Shown: positions 45,823 through 56,100, counted from the stretch's first letter. The stretch: DNA of 64,000 nt from Fremontodendron californicum (GCA_030761205.1 JAULJL010000002.1:19571010-19635009), one strand, 5' to 3'. Notes: generated by a model from the letters alone, not told the origin. Made by a program: numbers and translations.

Positions 45823-48414
45823 ATGCGTGACTACTTGCAACCAACTCGAAGCTCATCACCCTCTTGTTTTATTTTTCCTCTCAATGCAAACAACTTTCGT
45901 TTTAAACCAGGTATGATAGCTTTGCTTCCAAATTTCCATGGGTTAGAATCGGAAAGTGCTTACTCGTTTCTAAAAGACTTCGAAGATGTATGTGTCACCT
46001 TTAATGACCAACAATGTACAAATGAAATTGTCAAGCTAAAATTATTTCCTTTTTCTTTAAAAGATAAAGCAAAAATTTGGCTTCATAATTTAAAACCAAG
46101 GTCAATTGGCACATGGCAAGAATTACAAACTGAGTTTCTAAAGAAATTTTTCCCAGCACATAAAACTACTGCTTTGAAAAGACAGATTCAAAATTTCAAT
46201 CAAAATCAAAATGAAGCATTTTTTCAGTGCTGGGAGCGTTTTAAAGATTTGTTAAGTTCTTGTCCACATCATGGTTTTGAAAAATGGCGTCTTATTAGTT
46301 TCTTTTATGAAAGTTTAACTCCCGAAACTAAACAATTTGTTGAAACAATGTGTAACGGTGAGTTTCTAGAAAAAGAACCTGAAGAAGCCTTTGACTACCT
46401 AGACCATTTGGCAGATAACTCTCAAGCCTGGCACACAGATAATTCCTCTGAAAGTTTCAATAGATCTAATCTTGTTTCTAACAGAGGTAAATATCATTTT
46501 AGTCAAGAAGATGAGATAAAAGCTAAAGTAGCTAATTTGGCTAGAAAGATTGAAGTCATGGAACTTAGAGAAGTAAAAGAAGTCAAAACGGTTAAAAATG
46601 AAGAAAGTTGTGGAATTTGTGAAATCATGGGACACCCCACTTCTGAATGTCCAAACATTCCCATTCTTAAAGAAGCGTTGCATGATCAAGTAAATTCCAT
46701 AAACACATTTAAAAAGCCTTTTCCTTCTCCTTACTCTGAAACGTATAACCCTGAATGGAGAAATCATCCCAACTTCAGTTGGCGGAATAATAATCATGTT
46801 CAGGTACCACAATCTCAAAAGCCGGGCAACACTTTTTCCTATCAACCTTCACGTGTACAAACCTTGGAAGAAACATTGCAAGCATTCATGCAAACACAAG
46901 TAAATGTGAATAACCGGACTTCACAGGACATCAATGAGATCAAAAACACCTTGTCCACATTGACAGCTTCATTACGCACTCAAGAAAAAGGTAAGTTTCC
47001 TGCTCAACCTCAGCCTAACCCTTCTACTCAATGTCTTGTTTCTTGTTCCAATGAAACTCAACAGGAAAATGCCAGTTCTATCACAACTCTTCGAAGTGGA
47101 AAGGCAATTGACAAAAACATTCCATCAAAAGACCAAGATCCTCCTTCCCCTCCGAAAAGTAATGGTAAGGATGATGGTAAGTCTGAACTTCTTGAAAATT
47201 TGGACAAAGAAAAAGGTATGCATCCTGCTCATTTTCCTCAAAGGTTGCAAACAATAAAGAATTTGAATCAAAATGCAGAAATTTATGAACTTTTCAAACA
47301 AGTTAAGATTAACATTCCTTTATTGGATGCAATCAAACAAGTTCCATCTTATGCTAAATTTTTGAAGGACATGTGCACAGTTAAAAGGAAACATAATGTA
47401 CAAAAGAAAGCATTTCTGACGGAAAGTGTGAGCTCAATCATTCAGCACCTTACTCCACCAAAATTCAAAGATCCTGGATGTCCAACAATCTCATGCATCA
47501 TTGGAAACACTAGAATAGAACGTGCATTGCTTGATCTTGGTGCTAGTGTTAATCTTTTGCCTTTTTCTGTTTATCAACAGTTAGGTTTAGGTGAACTCAA
47601 GGAAACACCTGTTACACTTCAACTAGCTGATCGTTCTGTAAAAATTCCTCGAGGGATAGTTGAAGATGTTTTGGTTCAAATTGATAATTTTTACTTCCCT
47701 GTTGATTTTATTGTTTTGGACACACATCCTGTTTCAAATCCAAATGTTCAAATTCCTGTTATATTAGGCCGTCCATTTCTTGCAACTTCTAATGCTCTGA
47801 TAAATTGCAGGAATGGTATGTTGAACATTTCTTTTGGAAATATGACTTTAGAATTAAATGTGTTCAACACTTGCAAGCAACCTGGTGATGATTCAGAAGT
47901 ACATGAAGTGGATTTCATTGAAGAACTTGTTCATGAACATAACACCACTACCACATTCCATGATCCTTTAGAAGCTTATTTAATTGAATGTGAGTTTGAT
48001 AATGCTTCAGAAATTTCACACACTGATTCTTTGTTAAATTCTTTTCAGGTTAAGCATTGTTGGAAACAAAAACTTGAGGAACTCAGAAATGATGCATATG
48101 AGGAACCTAAAATTCATAAAGAAAGAACTAAAGCCTTTCATGACAAGTTAATTTCAAGAAAAACATTTGATGTTGGGCAAAAAGTTCTACTTTATAATTC
48201 TAGACTTCACATATTTCCTGGTAAGTTGAGATCAAGATGGACTGACCCATTTGTGGTTAAGCATGTGTATCATTATGGAGCAGTTGACATTGAGAATCCT
48301 AAAAATGGTAACGTCTTCAAGGTAAATGGACAAAGACTCAAACTCTTTTTGGAAAATCATGTTACTCAAGAAGAGGTTGTTTTTCTTTCTGATCCTTGTT
48401 TTGAAAATAACTAG
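45823..48414 (+). CDS. Gag-protease polyprotein fused to integrase C-terminus (Athila type)
   Basis: 863 residues, open throughout. Residues about 30-210 are the retrotransposon gag domain (MIALLPNFHGLESESAYSF, KAKIWLHNL, FLKKFFPAHKT). A CCHC zinc knuckle, CGICEIMGHPTSEC, is at 263-276. The protease spans about 530-655 with active-site-like ALLDLGASVNLLP (Asp571) and VILGRPFLAT. From about residue 743 the protein is the far end of integrase (FDVGQKVLLYNSRLHIFPGKLRSRW, 782 onward). RT, RNase H and the integrase zinc and catalytic domains, normally in between, are missing without loss of frame. The usual Athila start (MADN at 45770) lies in another frame, so I use the ATG at 45823. It could supply particle and protease but not DNA synthesis. 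Confidence 0.92.
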   Translation: MRDYLQPTRSSSPSCFIFPLNANNFRFKPGMIALLPNFHGLESESAYSFLKDFEDVCVTFNDQQCTNEIVKLKLFPFSLKDKAKIWLHNLKPRSIGTWQELQTEFLKKFFPAHKTTALKRQIQNFNQNQNEAFFQCWERFKDLLSSCPHHGFEKWRLISFFYESLTPETKQFVETMCNGEFLEKEPEEAFDYLDHLADNSQAWHTDNSSESFNRSNLVSNRGKYHFSQEDEIKAKVANLARKIEVMELREVKEVKTVKNEESCGICEIMGHPTSECPNIPILKEALHDQVNSINTFKKPFPSPYSETYNPEWRNHPNFSWRNNNHVQVPQSQKPGNTFSYQPSRVQTLEETLQAFMQTQVNVNNRTSQDINEIKNTLSTLTASLRTQEKGKFPAQPQPNPSTQCLVSCSNETQQENASSITTLRSGKAIDKNIPSKDQDPPSPPKSNGKDDGKSELLENLDKEKGMHPAHFPQRLQTIKNLNQNAEIYELFKQVKINIPLLDAIKQVPSYAKFLKDMCTVKRKHNVQKKAFLTESVSSIIQHLTPPKFKDPGCPTISCIIGNTRIERALLDLGASVNLLPFSVYQQLGLGELKETPVTLQLADRSVKIPRGIVEDVLVQIDNFYFPVDFIVLDTHPVSNPNVQIPVILGRPFLATSNALINCRNGMLNISFGNMTLELNVFNTCKQPGDDSEVHEVDFIEELVHEHNTTTTFHDPLEAYLIECEFDNASEISHTDSLLNSFQVKHCWKQKLEELRNDAYEEPKIHKERTKAFHDKLISRKTFDVGQKVLLYNSRLHIFPGKLRSRWTDPFVVKHVYHYGAVDIENPKNGNVFKVNGQRLKLFLENHVTQEEVVFLSDPCFENN

Positions 48415-48565
48415 ATGTAAATATAATTTTTACTAATCTTCAAAAAAAAAATACATTTTTTTTACCCCGGTTAAATGGCGGATAACGGTACTCCGTGATT
48501 ATTTAAGTCGGTCCCATCAGCTACCCACAAAACTGATATTGTATATAAATTTCTCTTTCAATTTC

Positions 48566-48585
48566 TTTTGCATTTTTTTTTCAGG
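48566..48585 (+). promoter_or_regulatory. Possible 3' splice site before the cysteine-rich ORF
   Basis: A long pyrimidine run ends in TTTTTTTTTCAG at 48584, two bases before the ATG at 48586. A candidate donor CAG|GTAATC lies in the leader at 45743/45744. Env-like genes of retroviruses and some plant elements are expressed from spliced RNA; that this is so here is inference. Confidence 0.4.
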
Positions 48586-49122
48586 ATGGATGATATTCTC
48601 AAAAGATTGCAGAAACGATTTCCTCCTTTTCCTCGAAATATTTTACTGAAGCTTTACCAAGTTCGATTTGAAAGATTAAGAATGCTTATGCACAAAGGGA
48701 TTCCTGAAGACATGCGTTGGATAATTGAAGCCAAGGTACGTGAAGATGAATATCTTCCTGTTTTGCATTTACCAGGTACAGGTAGAAGCACTTATGCAAA
48801 GAAGCGACGAGCAAAGCGCATGAGTTCAAATTGCCACAAGTGTGCACGATGGACGTGTAACGGTAAATGTCGTTCTATTGGGATTCCGTCCTCTAATCGA
48901 GATGATAAAATTGAGTTCATTAAGGATGGACTGAGAAAGGAGAATTTGGGTAATATCCAACTTTCTCTTGAGACGCATCCTAGTGGAGACGTACAAAGAG
49001 AAATTCTTGATTTATGGCCGCAATTCCAAAGGGAATGGCAACATCTTGGGAATCTGATGTTAAAAGACCCTGTTTGCCAGCTTGTAAGAAAACTGGATGG
49101 GAAGCATATCCTCGACTCATAG
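48586..49122 (+). CDS. Basic cysteine-rich protein, resembling carla-like virus nucleic-acid-binding protein
   Basis: 178 residues from the first ATG (an upstream TTG would add six). The middle has a basic stretch GRSTYAKKRRAKR (66-78) followed by a four-cysteine cluster at Cys83, Cys86, Cys91 and Cys95 (C-x2-C-x4-C-x3-C), then a FIKDGL-like end. This order, basic block then Cys finger then Phe-Ile-x-x-Gly, is what the small nucleic-acid-binding proteins of Betaflexiviridae (carla- and related viruses) show. The N-terminal 60 residues are helical and Leu-rich; the C-terminal 70 (ILDLWPQFQREWQHLG) are unrecognised. It is not part of normal Athila coding content and sits where an env-like ORF would be. 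It ends at TAG, beyond which the frame stays open into the LOG ORF. The viral relation is my recognition by motif only; a host zinc-finger origin is the alternative. Confidence 0.6.
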   Translation: MDDILKRLQKRFPPFPRNILLKLYQVRFERLRMLMHKGIPEDMRWIIEAKVREDEYLPVLHLPGTGRSTYAKKRRAKRMSSNCHKCARWTCNGKCRSIGIPSSNRDDKIEFIKDGLRKENLGNIQLSLETHPSGDVQREILDLWPQFQREWQHLGNLMLKDPVCQLVRKLDGKHILDS

Positions 49123-49179
49123 AAGGCGTTTAAGCCGTTTCTGGACGTAAAACCAGAGGAAGATGCACTTGAAAAAAAA

Positions 49180-49827
49180 ATGGAAAGTACTTCGTCCCAG
49201 CGCATTAAAAAAATTTGTGTCTTTGGAGGTGCTTATCCAGGGAAAAATAACATATTCGCTGATGAAGCCATAAGAGTTGGAGTAATACTTGCCCAACAAA
49301 AGATCCAGTTGATTTATGGAGGCGGTAGTACGGGTTTAATGGGAGCAGTCGCTACAGCAGCACACGCCGGAGGAAGTCCAGTTCTAGGAATCGTGCCAAA
49401 ACTATTCACAGGTTTTTGTGGACCTACCGTGGGTAAGGAAATACAAGTCTGGAGTATCCCTGAACGGATAACAATCATGTACCATTCTGCCGATGCATTC
49501 ATTGCTTTACCAGGAGGTCTGGGTACATTGGAAGAAATAGCTTGCGTGGCTTCTTGGTCATCTTTGGTCACAAATAAGAAACCCATTGGTTTGCTTAATA
49601 TTAATGGTTATTTTAGTAATTTGCTTTCATATTTAGATAATGCTGTGGATAATGGATTCATGTTTTCAGAGGCAAGGAGAACCATAATTTCTGCTACAAC
49701 CATTGAAGATTTACTCAAAAAGCTACAAGCTTATGAGTGTTTATCTGCTACGGTTGTTTCGCAAACGCTCGGAGAAAGAAAAAGAGATATGGACGAGCAA
49801 GGAGTGGATTGCACTTTGTCTTTGTGA
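49180..49827 (+). CDS. LOG-like: LOG-family cytokinin riboside 5'-monophosphate phosphoribohydrolase
   Basis: 215 residues, intact and intronless. LOG enzymes cut the ribose phosphate from cytokinin nucleotides to release the active hormone, in cytosol and nucleus. Visible motifs are KKICVFGGAYPGK near the N-terminus, YGGGSTGLMG (46-55), the conserved Arg96 and Met100 in ERITIM, SADAFIALPGG followed by GTLEE (signature PGGxGTxxE at 111-119), and KPIGLLNINGY. Length fits plant LOGs. Compared with ordinary plant LOGs it is divergent: Gly replaces the Cys of the usual VFCG, and Ile97 replaces the Lys that normally follows the Arg. Plant LOG genes have introns; this copy has none, as expected after passage through RNA. 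Its own ATG follows an A-run, 57 bp after the TAG of the preceding ORF and in the same frame. Confidence 0.92.
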   Translation: MESTSSQRIKKICVFGGAYPGKNNIFADEAIRVGVILAQQKIQLIYGGGSTGLMGAVATAAHAGGSPVLGIVPKLFTGFCGPTVGKEIQVWSIPERITIMYHSADAFIALPGGLGTLEEIACVASWSSLVTNKKPIGLLNINGYFSNLLSYLDNAVDNGFMFSEARRTIISATTIEDLLKKLQAYECLSATVVSQTLGERKRDMDEQGVDCTLSL

Positions 49828-49920
49828 CATTATCTAACATTTTGCTTGTTGTGTCTCAGTTATAATAAGTGGTTAGCAACCTCTGCAGGTAATATCTCCT
49901 AAATTCTACCTTTAAAATTT

Positions 49921-49938
49921 GACATTGGGGACAATGTC
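49921..49938 (+). repeat. Short inverted repeat after LOG
   Basis: GACATTG and CAATGTC flank a GGGA loop. Similar TTGGGGACAA sequences occur after coding regions in other plant retrotransposons; function unknown. Confidence 0.5.
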
Positions 49939-51594
49939 ATATTTTAGTAGGGGGTAAGGGACATATTTTGCTAAAAAAAAAAAAATTGTTGTGTTTTAAG
50001 ACATTTAGAAGTATTCATTCTGAACAAGGTCTGAGTAAGGGAGACTTGAGACATACCTTGTCAGTTTGATTTAATCTTCTTCTTCAAAAAAAAAAAAAAG
50101 AAAAAAAAAGAAAAAAGAAAAAAAAAAGCATGTTTAGACTTAGTGTGTTTTTTTAGTTACTTTCAATACTATAATGAGATATGAATTGCATAAGTCTAAA
50201 ACAGATTTATTAGTGAGAAGATTTTCATGAGAATTGAGCTTGATGTCAACCTTTTTATGAGCCAATGTTAATATGATATGTTGATTGAGAAAGAAGCATG
50301 TTTAGACTTAATCTGACTTGTATAATCATCCTTGTGAGTTTTTGAGCCTATAATGATTGATGCATTATACAAATCAATCTAATTTCTTTCTTGAGTGCTC
50401 TTATGATTACATGATTCTCTAGAACTTGCTTTAAACCGTTTGATACTATATTGATACATGTGACAACATGAATATGATAGAGGCATTAGGATTATAACCA
50501 GAGCCAAACAGCCATCCATTATTAATGTTCTAAGAGAACATCCCCACTAGTGAGCCAATTTGAGCCTACATTAAATATGCTATTTTATTGGTAACCAGAA
50601 CTTACACCTAGCCTAAATATACTTATATCCTTACCCTTGTTCTAAAGATGGATTATATATTTTGAGACATATTGCAAAAACAAGGGATACTTTTTGAAAA
50701 TTTGGGTTAGAACGAAAGATAAGTGTGGGGGAGGAGAGAGGCAAAAGTCAAGAGAAAAAGAAAGGGATCATTGTCAAATACATTCCCATATTAAAAAAAA
50801 AAAAAAAATCTTCTCTTGAACTTCTAGTTAAAGTAAAGAAAAAGATGTTACAAAGTTGGTTAGAATGAAGCAAAGGCTCAACATGAATATTTAGCCTATG
50901 TTATTATGTGCTTTATAAGAGTTTTGAGAAGTTTTATTTGTATGATCTTATTATGTCTCTAAAATCTATGAACTCTTTGGAACCTTTGTGATATCTTTAT
51001 CCTTTTGTTCTTTAACCACATTATAACCTTGGGCCCCATTACAACCTTGAATAAAGACCTCTTGATTTATGAAGTTGTATGATCTAAATAGTGGAGAATA
51101 GGTGGACAAGCAAGCATATGGTGGAAGTGTTTTCATGAGATTGATTGAGTGTAAACACTTTACCACTACTTTAAAGAGTGAAAATCAAGAGAGTATCCCA
51201 TGTGAGAAGTTGAGATTAAGTTTGAATATGCACTATTTTGATTGAAATATGTTATGTTAATATTGGCTTAACTCATTTATTTACATTCAAGCAAGATTTT
51301 TTGTGAATTTCTTTAAGCTATTGATTAGTTTTTAAGACTTGTCCAATGATTATCTCTAATTTATATTGGAAGGATTAGTTATAATTATTATTTTTAGTTT
51401 TTCTTATGTCTTCAATGTTTGTGGGTATCGTCCTAGTAAACCCTCACGAGACTAAACTCGTCCACTAGGGACACCTAGGGGTTTAAAGGCTTGTGTCACA
51501 TGCTAAGTGCCACCGTGATTTCCTACGAAAATGGATTAGATTAGATTTTCTTATTTTATTTTTATTGAGTCGTTGCTAGGGACTAGCAACAATC

Positions 51595-51608
51595 TAAGTG
51601 TGGGGGTG
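51595..51608 (+). other. Polypurine tract of the Athila-type element
   Basis: AAGTGTGGGGGTG directly precedes the 3' LTR, the usual Athila/Tat plus-strand primer. Confidence 0.8.
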
Positions 51609-53096
51609 TGATAACTCGTATAATTATATAGTTTTTAGTTATGTTTTATTATTGTTTTGTGTCAAATACGAGTTATTATTGTTTAGTCTAATTGTGTTTA
51701 TGATCTTTTATATTTTTATGTAATTTGGTGTTTTTCACAAGTTTCTTTGAGTGATTTCAGATTACTAGAATTAAGGGCAAATCCAGTTCAGTTCCAGTTC
51801 CGACACCGTTTGCCATATCAGCTATATCTCGAGTTTCACTAAAGCAATAAGGCTGAAATTTGTAGCCGTGCAAAGATAAGAGGCATATCTATCTTTTTTA
51901 TGTTTTACACTTCTTGAAACGGAGTCGTTTTCCCTAGCGAAATCGACCATCAAGTTGGCTGATGTGCAATGACGTCTGTGCTGACCTGTTTTCGTATTTT
52001 GCCCATATCTTCTTATCCACATCAGCAAATGATCTGATTCCAACGGCTATGGATCCGTAACTGATAGGGGTATATTTTTCTAGAAGACCATTTTATCAGA
52101 TCGAGCCTCCAACATTGACAAAATCGACCATCAAGCTGGCTGATCAGAATTGTCATACAATATGACGAAAATTGTTAGAAAAATGCACCCACCTATTATA
52201 CCTACCTTTGAAATTTGTAAAGCTTGTCTCTTGTCATTTAGCCCTCCAAAATGTGTATAAATAGAGGGCCTTGGATGAGTATTGATATACATTATACATT
52301 GGTAGGATATTAGCCATTGTAATAAAATTCTCTAAGTTTTCTTTTTCTTTCCTTTCTTTAGTTTTCTTTTTCTTTATTTACTTATGCTTCTTACATTTAT
52401 TTTCATTTTATTCATATCTAGTATGTGTTGCTAATCATATTGTTGAGGTGATGAGGTGAAGCTCTTGGTAAATGCTAAGGTTAGTCTCTTAAACATGAGC
52501 TAAAATTTATAAACACTAGTATAGATAATATTTTCTTTTGGTTTAAAATCATACTTGCAAAGTAGGGATCTTGATTCATTATTGACAATGAAAATGGCAC
52601 AGTAAATGCTTGGTTTCATAACCTTGATTTGTTGTAGACATATACCTTGGCATAAGGAATGCTTGGACTCTTTTTGTGAGTTTTGAGGACACCAAATGAA
52701 CATAATATCATATGCTATGGACGTTGGACAATTTGGACTGAATTGCTAAACCTTCCGATTGGAACCTCCCTTATGTGTGGATTTCAATTGTGTAATAAAA
52801 CAAGATTAATCTTAGCATAACACCAAGAGTGGATTCTCTAACCTCAACATCTTTTCTTATTGTTGTTTATATCTTGTTTAATTTCTTTTATATTTTGTTT
52901 ATTTTGTTCTCTAATATCTTGTTTATCTTATTTTGTTGTTGATTCCCTAATATCTTGTTTACTTTCTTTTTCTTATATATTTATAAACTTATACTTACTA
53001 ATACGCTTCCTTGTGGTTCGACCTCGGACACCCGAGAATTTATTACTTGAACATAACCTGCACTTGGGTTTACGACTCTTACTTGAGTCTCCATCA
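51609..53096 (+). repeat. 3' LTR of the Athila-type LOG element
   Basis: 1488 bp, about 99 percent identical to the 5' LTR by eye. TATA box at 52256-52264 and AATAAA at 52321-52326; it could also start transcripts into the right half of L5. Confidence 0.95.
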
Positions 53097-53101
53097 GTAG
53101 C
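53097..53101. repeat. Target-site duplication GTAGC, right
   Basis: Exact copy of 44045-44049. Confidence 0.95.
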
Positions 53102-56100
53102 TAAATCTTCTAACCAACCACCTCTAAATGCCTTAGCCAAATTCAACCCTTATTCCTCTTTTGATTTCAAATCTGCCTTTACTGTCCGATTTTGCCACAT
53201 GATTTTTTTTCCTATTTTTAAAAATTAAAAAAAAAATCTAAAAATAATACTGGAGACTCAGAACATGTAAATATACACAATAAAAATTTGGCTTAATTTT
53301 TTGATTAAAGATGCATGCCCAGAAAAATTGGAGATGTTCGAGTACTGGGTGAAAAAAAACTGTTTGTCAAAACACATTTTTTTGCCTTTGATAAATTCAT
53401 TCAAAAACCAAAGTAAAAATTGTTGGAAATCAACCTAAAGACCTAAGAACAGTAGCTAAACATTTTAAAAACCTTGGACAAAATTGGCTAAGTAAAAAAA
53501 AATCACAAAGGTAGAATAATCAATTTGACAATTCCTTAATTTTTCACAAGTATGCTCAAGGGAGCATGACTTTGAGCCATTAATTGGCCTAAGTCACAAA
53601 TCAAGTGGAAATGAGGTGGAATGCATGAACATACAGCAAATGAAATGTATGAAATTCATGGTCTAAAGGTCTAAATGGTAAAGGAAATTCATGACAATTC
53701 ATGGCAACCTAAATGCCTAGCATGAATTTGCATGGCAATAAATGCTATCCTAACTCTATATGCATGCAATGCTTGATAATATAAATGTGACTAGGACCTA
53801 ATATGCTATGAATATGCATGAAAATGAATGTGACCTAAGACCTAAATCGCATAGTAATGCATGACAATACCAATGTGGTCTAGACCTAAAATGTAATGAA
53901 CATGCATAGCAATACTATGAACATACAATGACTCATGAAACTAATGTCAATGTTGGAACAAATAGCAACTAATACACAATTTCAAGATATGATAATACAA
54001 AGCATGTTACCTAAACAAAATGCAAATGCATGACAAGGCAAGGGATGCATGAATACCCCAAATGATCACATGAGACTCTAATGCAATCCTATTTAGTAAA
54101 TGACATAAGTACATGACAAATCATATTAAAATGCATAATGTCATGACATTTTCAATAGCATATAATATACCAAAATCAAAATGCACAAGCTCATGGCATG
54201 GAAATGCAAACAAGTTAAGAAACAAAAAGAAAATGCACATGCAAGACAAACAAACATGGTATTGCCGAATGGTCATGGAACAATAAAGTGGCATTTTTAT
54301 CACATCATTTTCATAAGCACATGGCATACTAAAATCAGAATATACAAGTTCATGGCATGGAGATGCAAACAAGTTAAGAAGAAAAAGGAAAATACACATG
54401 CAAGGCATACAAAAATGAGATTGCCGAATGGTCATGGAACAATACCAAGAAAATGCAAACATGTAAGACATGATACATGAAAAAAATACACAACAAGAGC
54501 ATATGAACAACAATGGCCGAATATGCAAAGATGTAATATTAAGCATGGAAATGAAATATATAAGTAAATATAGCATAGAAAATAATGTAAAGAACATATA
54601 TACACAAGATTTAACATAGACATGCAAAAATTACAAGCAAAACTAGTAAGTAGAACAAGGAAAGTTAAGCTCCATGGTTGGTATCAAATGGGCATAGCCT
54701 CTCACCAAACCATAATCACTTGGTCTTGCCAAGATCATGAAGCCTTTCCATCTCAAAATAATAGAAAATAAACCATGTAAAACAGAAAATAAGGTGAGCT
54801 TCATGGTAGGTAAAAATGGGCATAGCCTCTCCCCTAACCATGGTCACTTGGTCTAGCCAAGATCATGTAGCCATTTCAACCTTTTTTGCTTCATATTTTG
54901 TAAAAAATCAGAACCCTAGAATACTCTAAAAAAACTTGTAAAAATCATTTTTCACAACAACATGCAAGGAAGAAAAAAAAAGGAAAAAGTAAGGCAAATA
55001 AATGTGCCATTTGGCCATGGCATGAAACCATAACAAAAAAATTGTTTTCCACCATTTTAAAGAAGAAGAGATGAAAACATAAGTAAACATTAAAAAAAAT
55101 TATTTCTATGAAAAATGTAGTAGGAAAACATGATAGAAAAATCAAGAAAACACCATGGAAATGAAGAAGAAAGCTAGGCTAGAGCTTGGTAGAGATGACT
55201 ACCTTGAAGCTCTCTATTGAAAACCTTTTTTTTCTATCTTTCAAAACCTTTTTTCTTGCCAAATTAGCTACTGTTTTCCAGGCAAAAACCTCTGAAAAAA
55301 TGAAATTATCCCCCTCCCTTTAGCCTTGGTCGAATACCCCCTAGCCCTTGGATGGGAATTGAACTTTTTCTCCTCCAATCTTGGCCTTTAGATTTAGATA
55401 TTTTGATGACAACATAAAAATGCCATCTTGCCAATTGATAGCAACCCTTAAGATTTGTACTCAGCCCTTGTAGTAACCTTAGCCATTAGATGCAAAATAA
55501 GACCAATCTCATGTACTCCCTTGCTTGCCCCTCTTGAGTGCCTACCCTTGGATGAGTTGTGCTCTTCCATTCTTGGTCATTGGATGAGGCCAACATAAAA
55601 ATGACATCTTGTAGATTAAATCCAGCCCTCAACATGTGTACTCAGCCCTTGTAGATGGCCTAAGCCATTGGATGAAAAGAGATATTCCCATGCACTTCCT
55701 TGCTCAACCGAATGGATGCTCACCCTTGGATGAATTGTGCTCATCTTTTTTCTTCCATTCTTGGCCATTAGATGAGGGTTCTTTTATGACAAATAAAAAT
55801 GTCATTTTGGCATTTAAACGTGGTCATTGGATGGTGCATTCAACTTTCCTACAAGGCACCTAAGCCATTGGATGAAGGGGGACCATTTGCAAGGTGATAG
55901 TGATAGCATGTGGCTTGATAGTGACTTTGGTGAAATGACCTTTTTGCTCCCCGAATCTAAAAAATAAGAAAACGGACTCCAAATTCGAATTTTCTTTTTT
56001 CAATACTTCTGAAATAATAAAAAATTGAATTCTGGAAGTTTTCAAAATATTTCGAGTCCATTTTCTATTTATTTCAGATTTATTTCCTTTTATGCACCCG

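Larger units (their letters stand above)
49828..51608 (+). other. 3' untranslated region of the Athila-type element
   Basis: No gene. Contains an inverted repeat GACATTGGGGACAATGTC (49921-49938, 7-bp arms), A-rich runs (50085-50128), a PPT-like GTGTGGGGGAGGAGAGAGG (about 50722) and the actual polypurine tract at the end. Confidence 0.7.
44050..53096 (+). mobile_element. Athila-type LTR retrotransposon carrying a LOG gene
   Basis: A complete insertion of 9047 bp with 1487/1488-bp LTRs (TGATAACTCG...GTCTCCATCA), a 5-bp target duplication, a tRNA-Asp-type primer site and a polypurine tract. Coding content is a gag-protease frame fused to the integrase C-terminus, then a cysteine-rich ORF, then a LOG-family ORF, all in plus frame 1. 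RT, RNase H and the integrase core are absent, so it must depend on another element for copying. The LTRs differ at about ten to twelve positions by eye (for example 44209 region, 44315, 44483, 44518, 44706), indicating a fairly recent insertion. Confidence 0.93.

Noticed and set aside
46399..46845. 148-codon minus-strand frame inside gag
   Set aside because: Shadow of the intact 863-codon gag frame.
49314..49586. 90-codon frame antisense to LOG, and 49117-49299 and 48792-49205 on the minus strand
   Set aside because: Shadows of the conserved plus-strand frames; translations have no known similarity.
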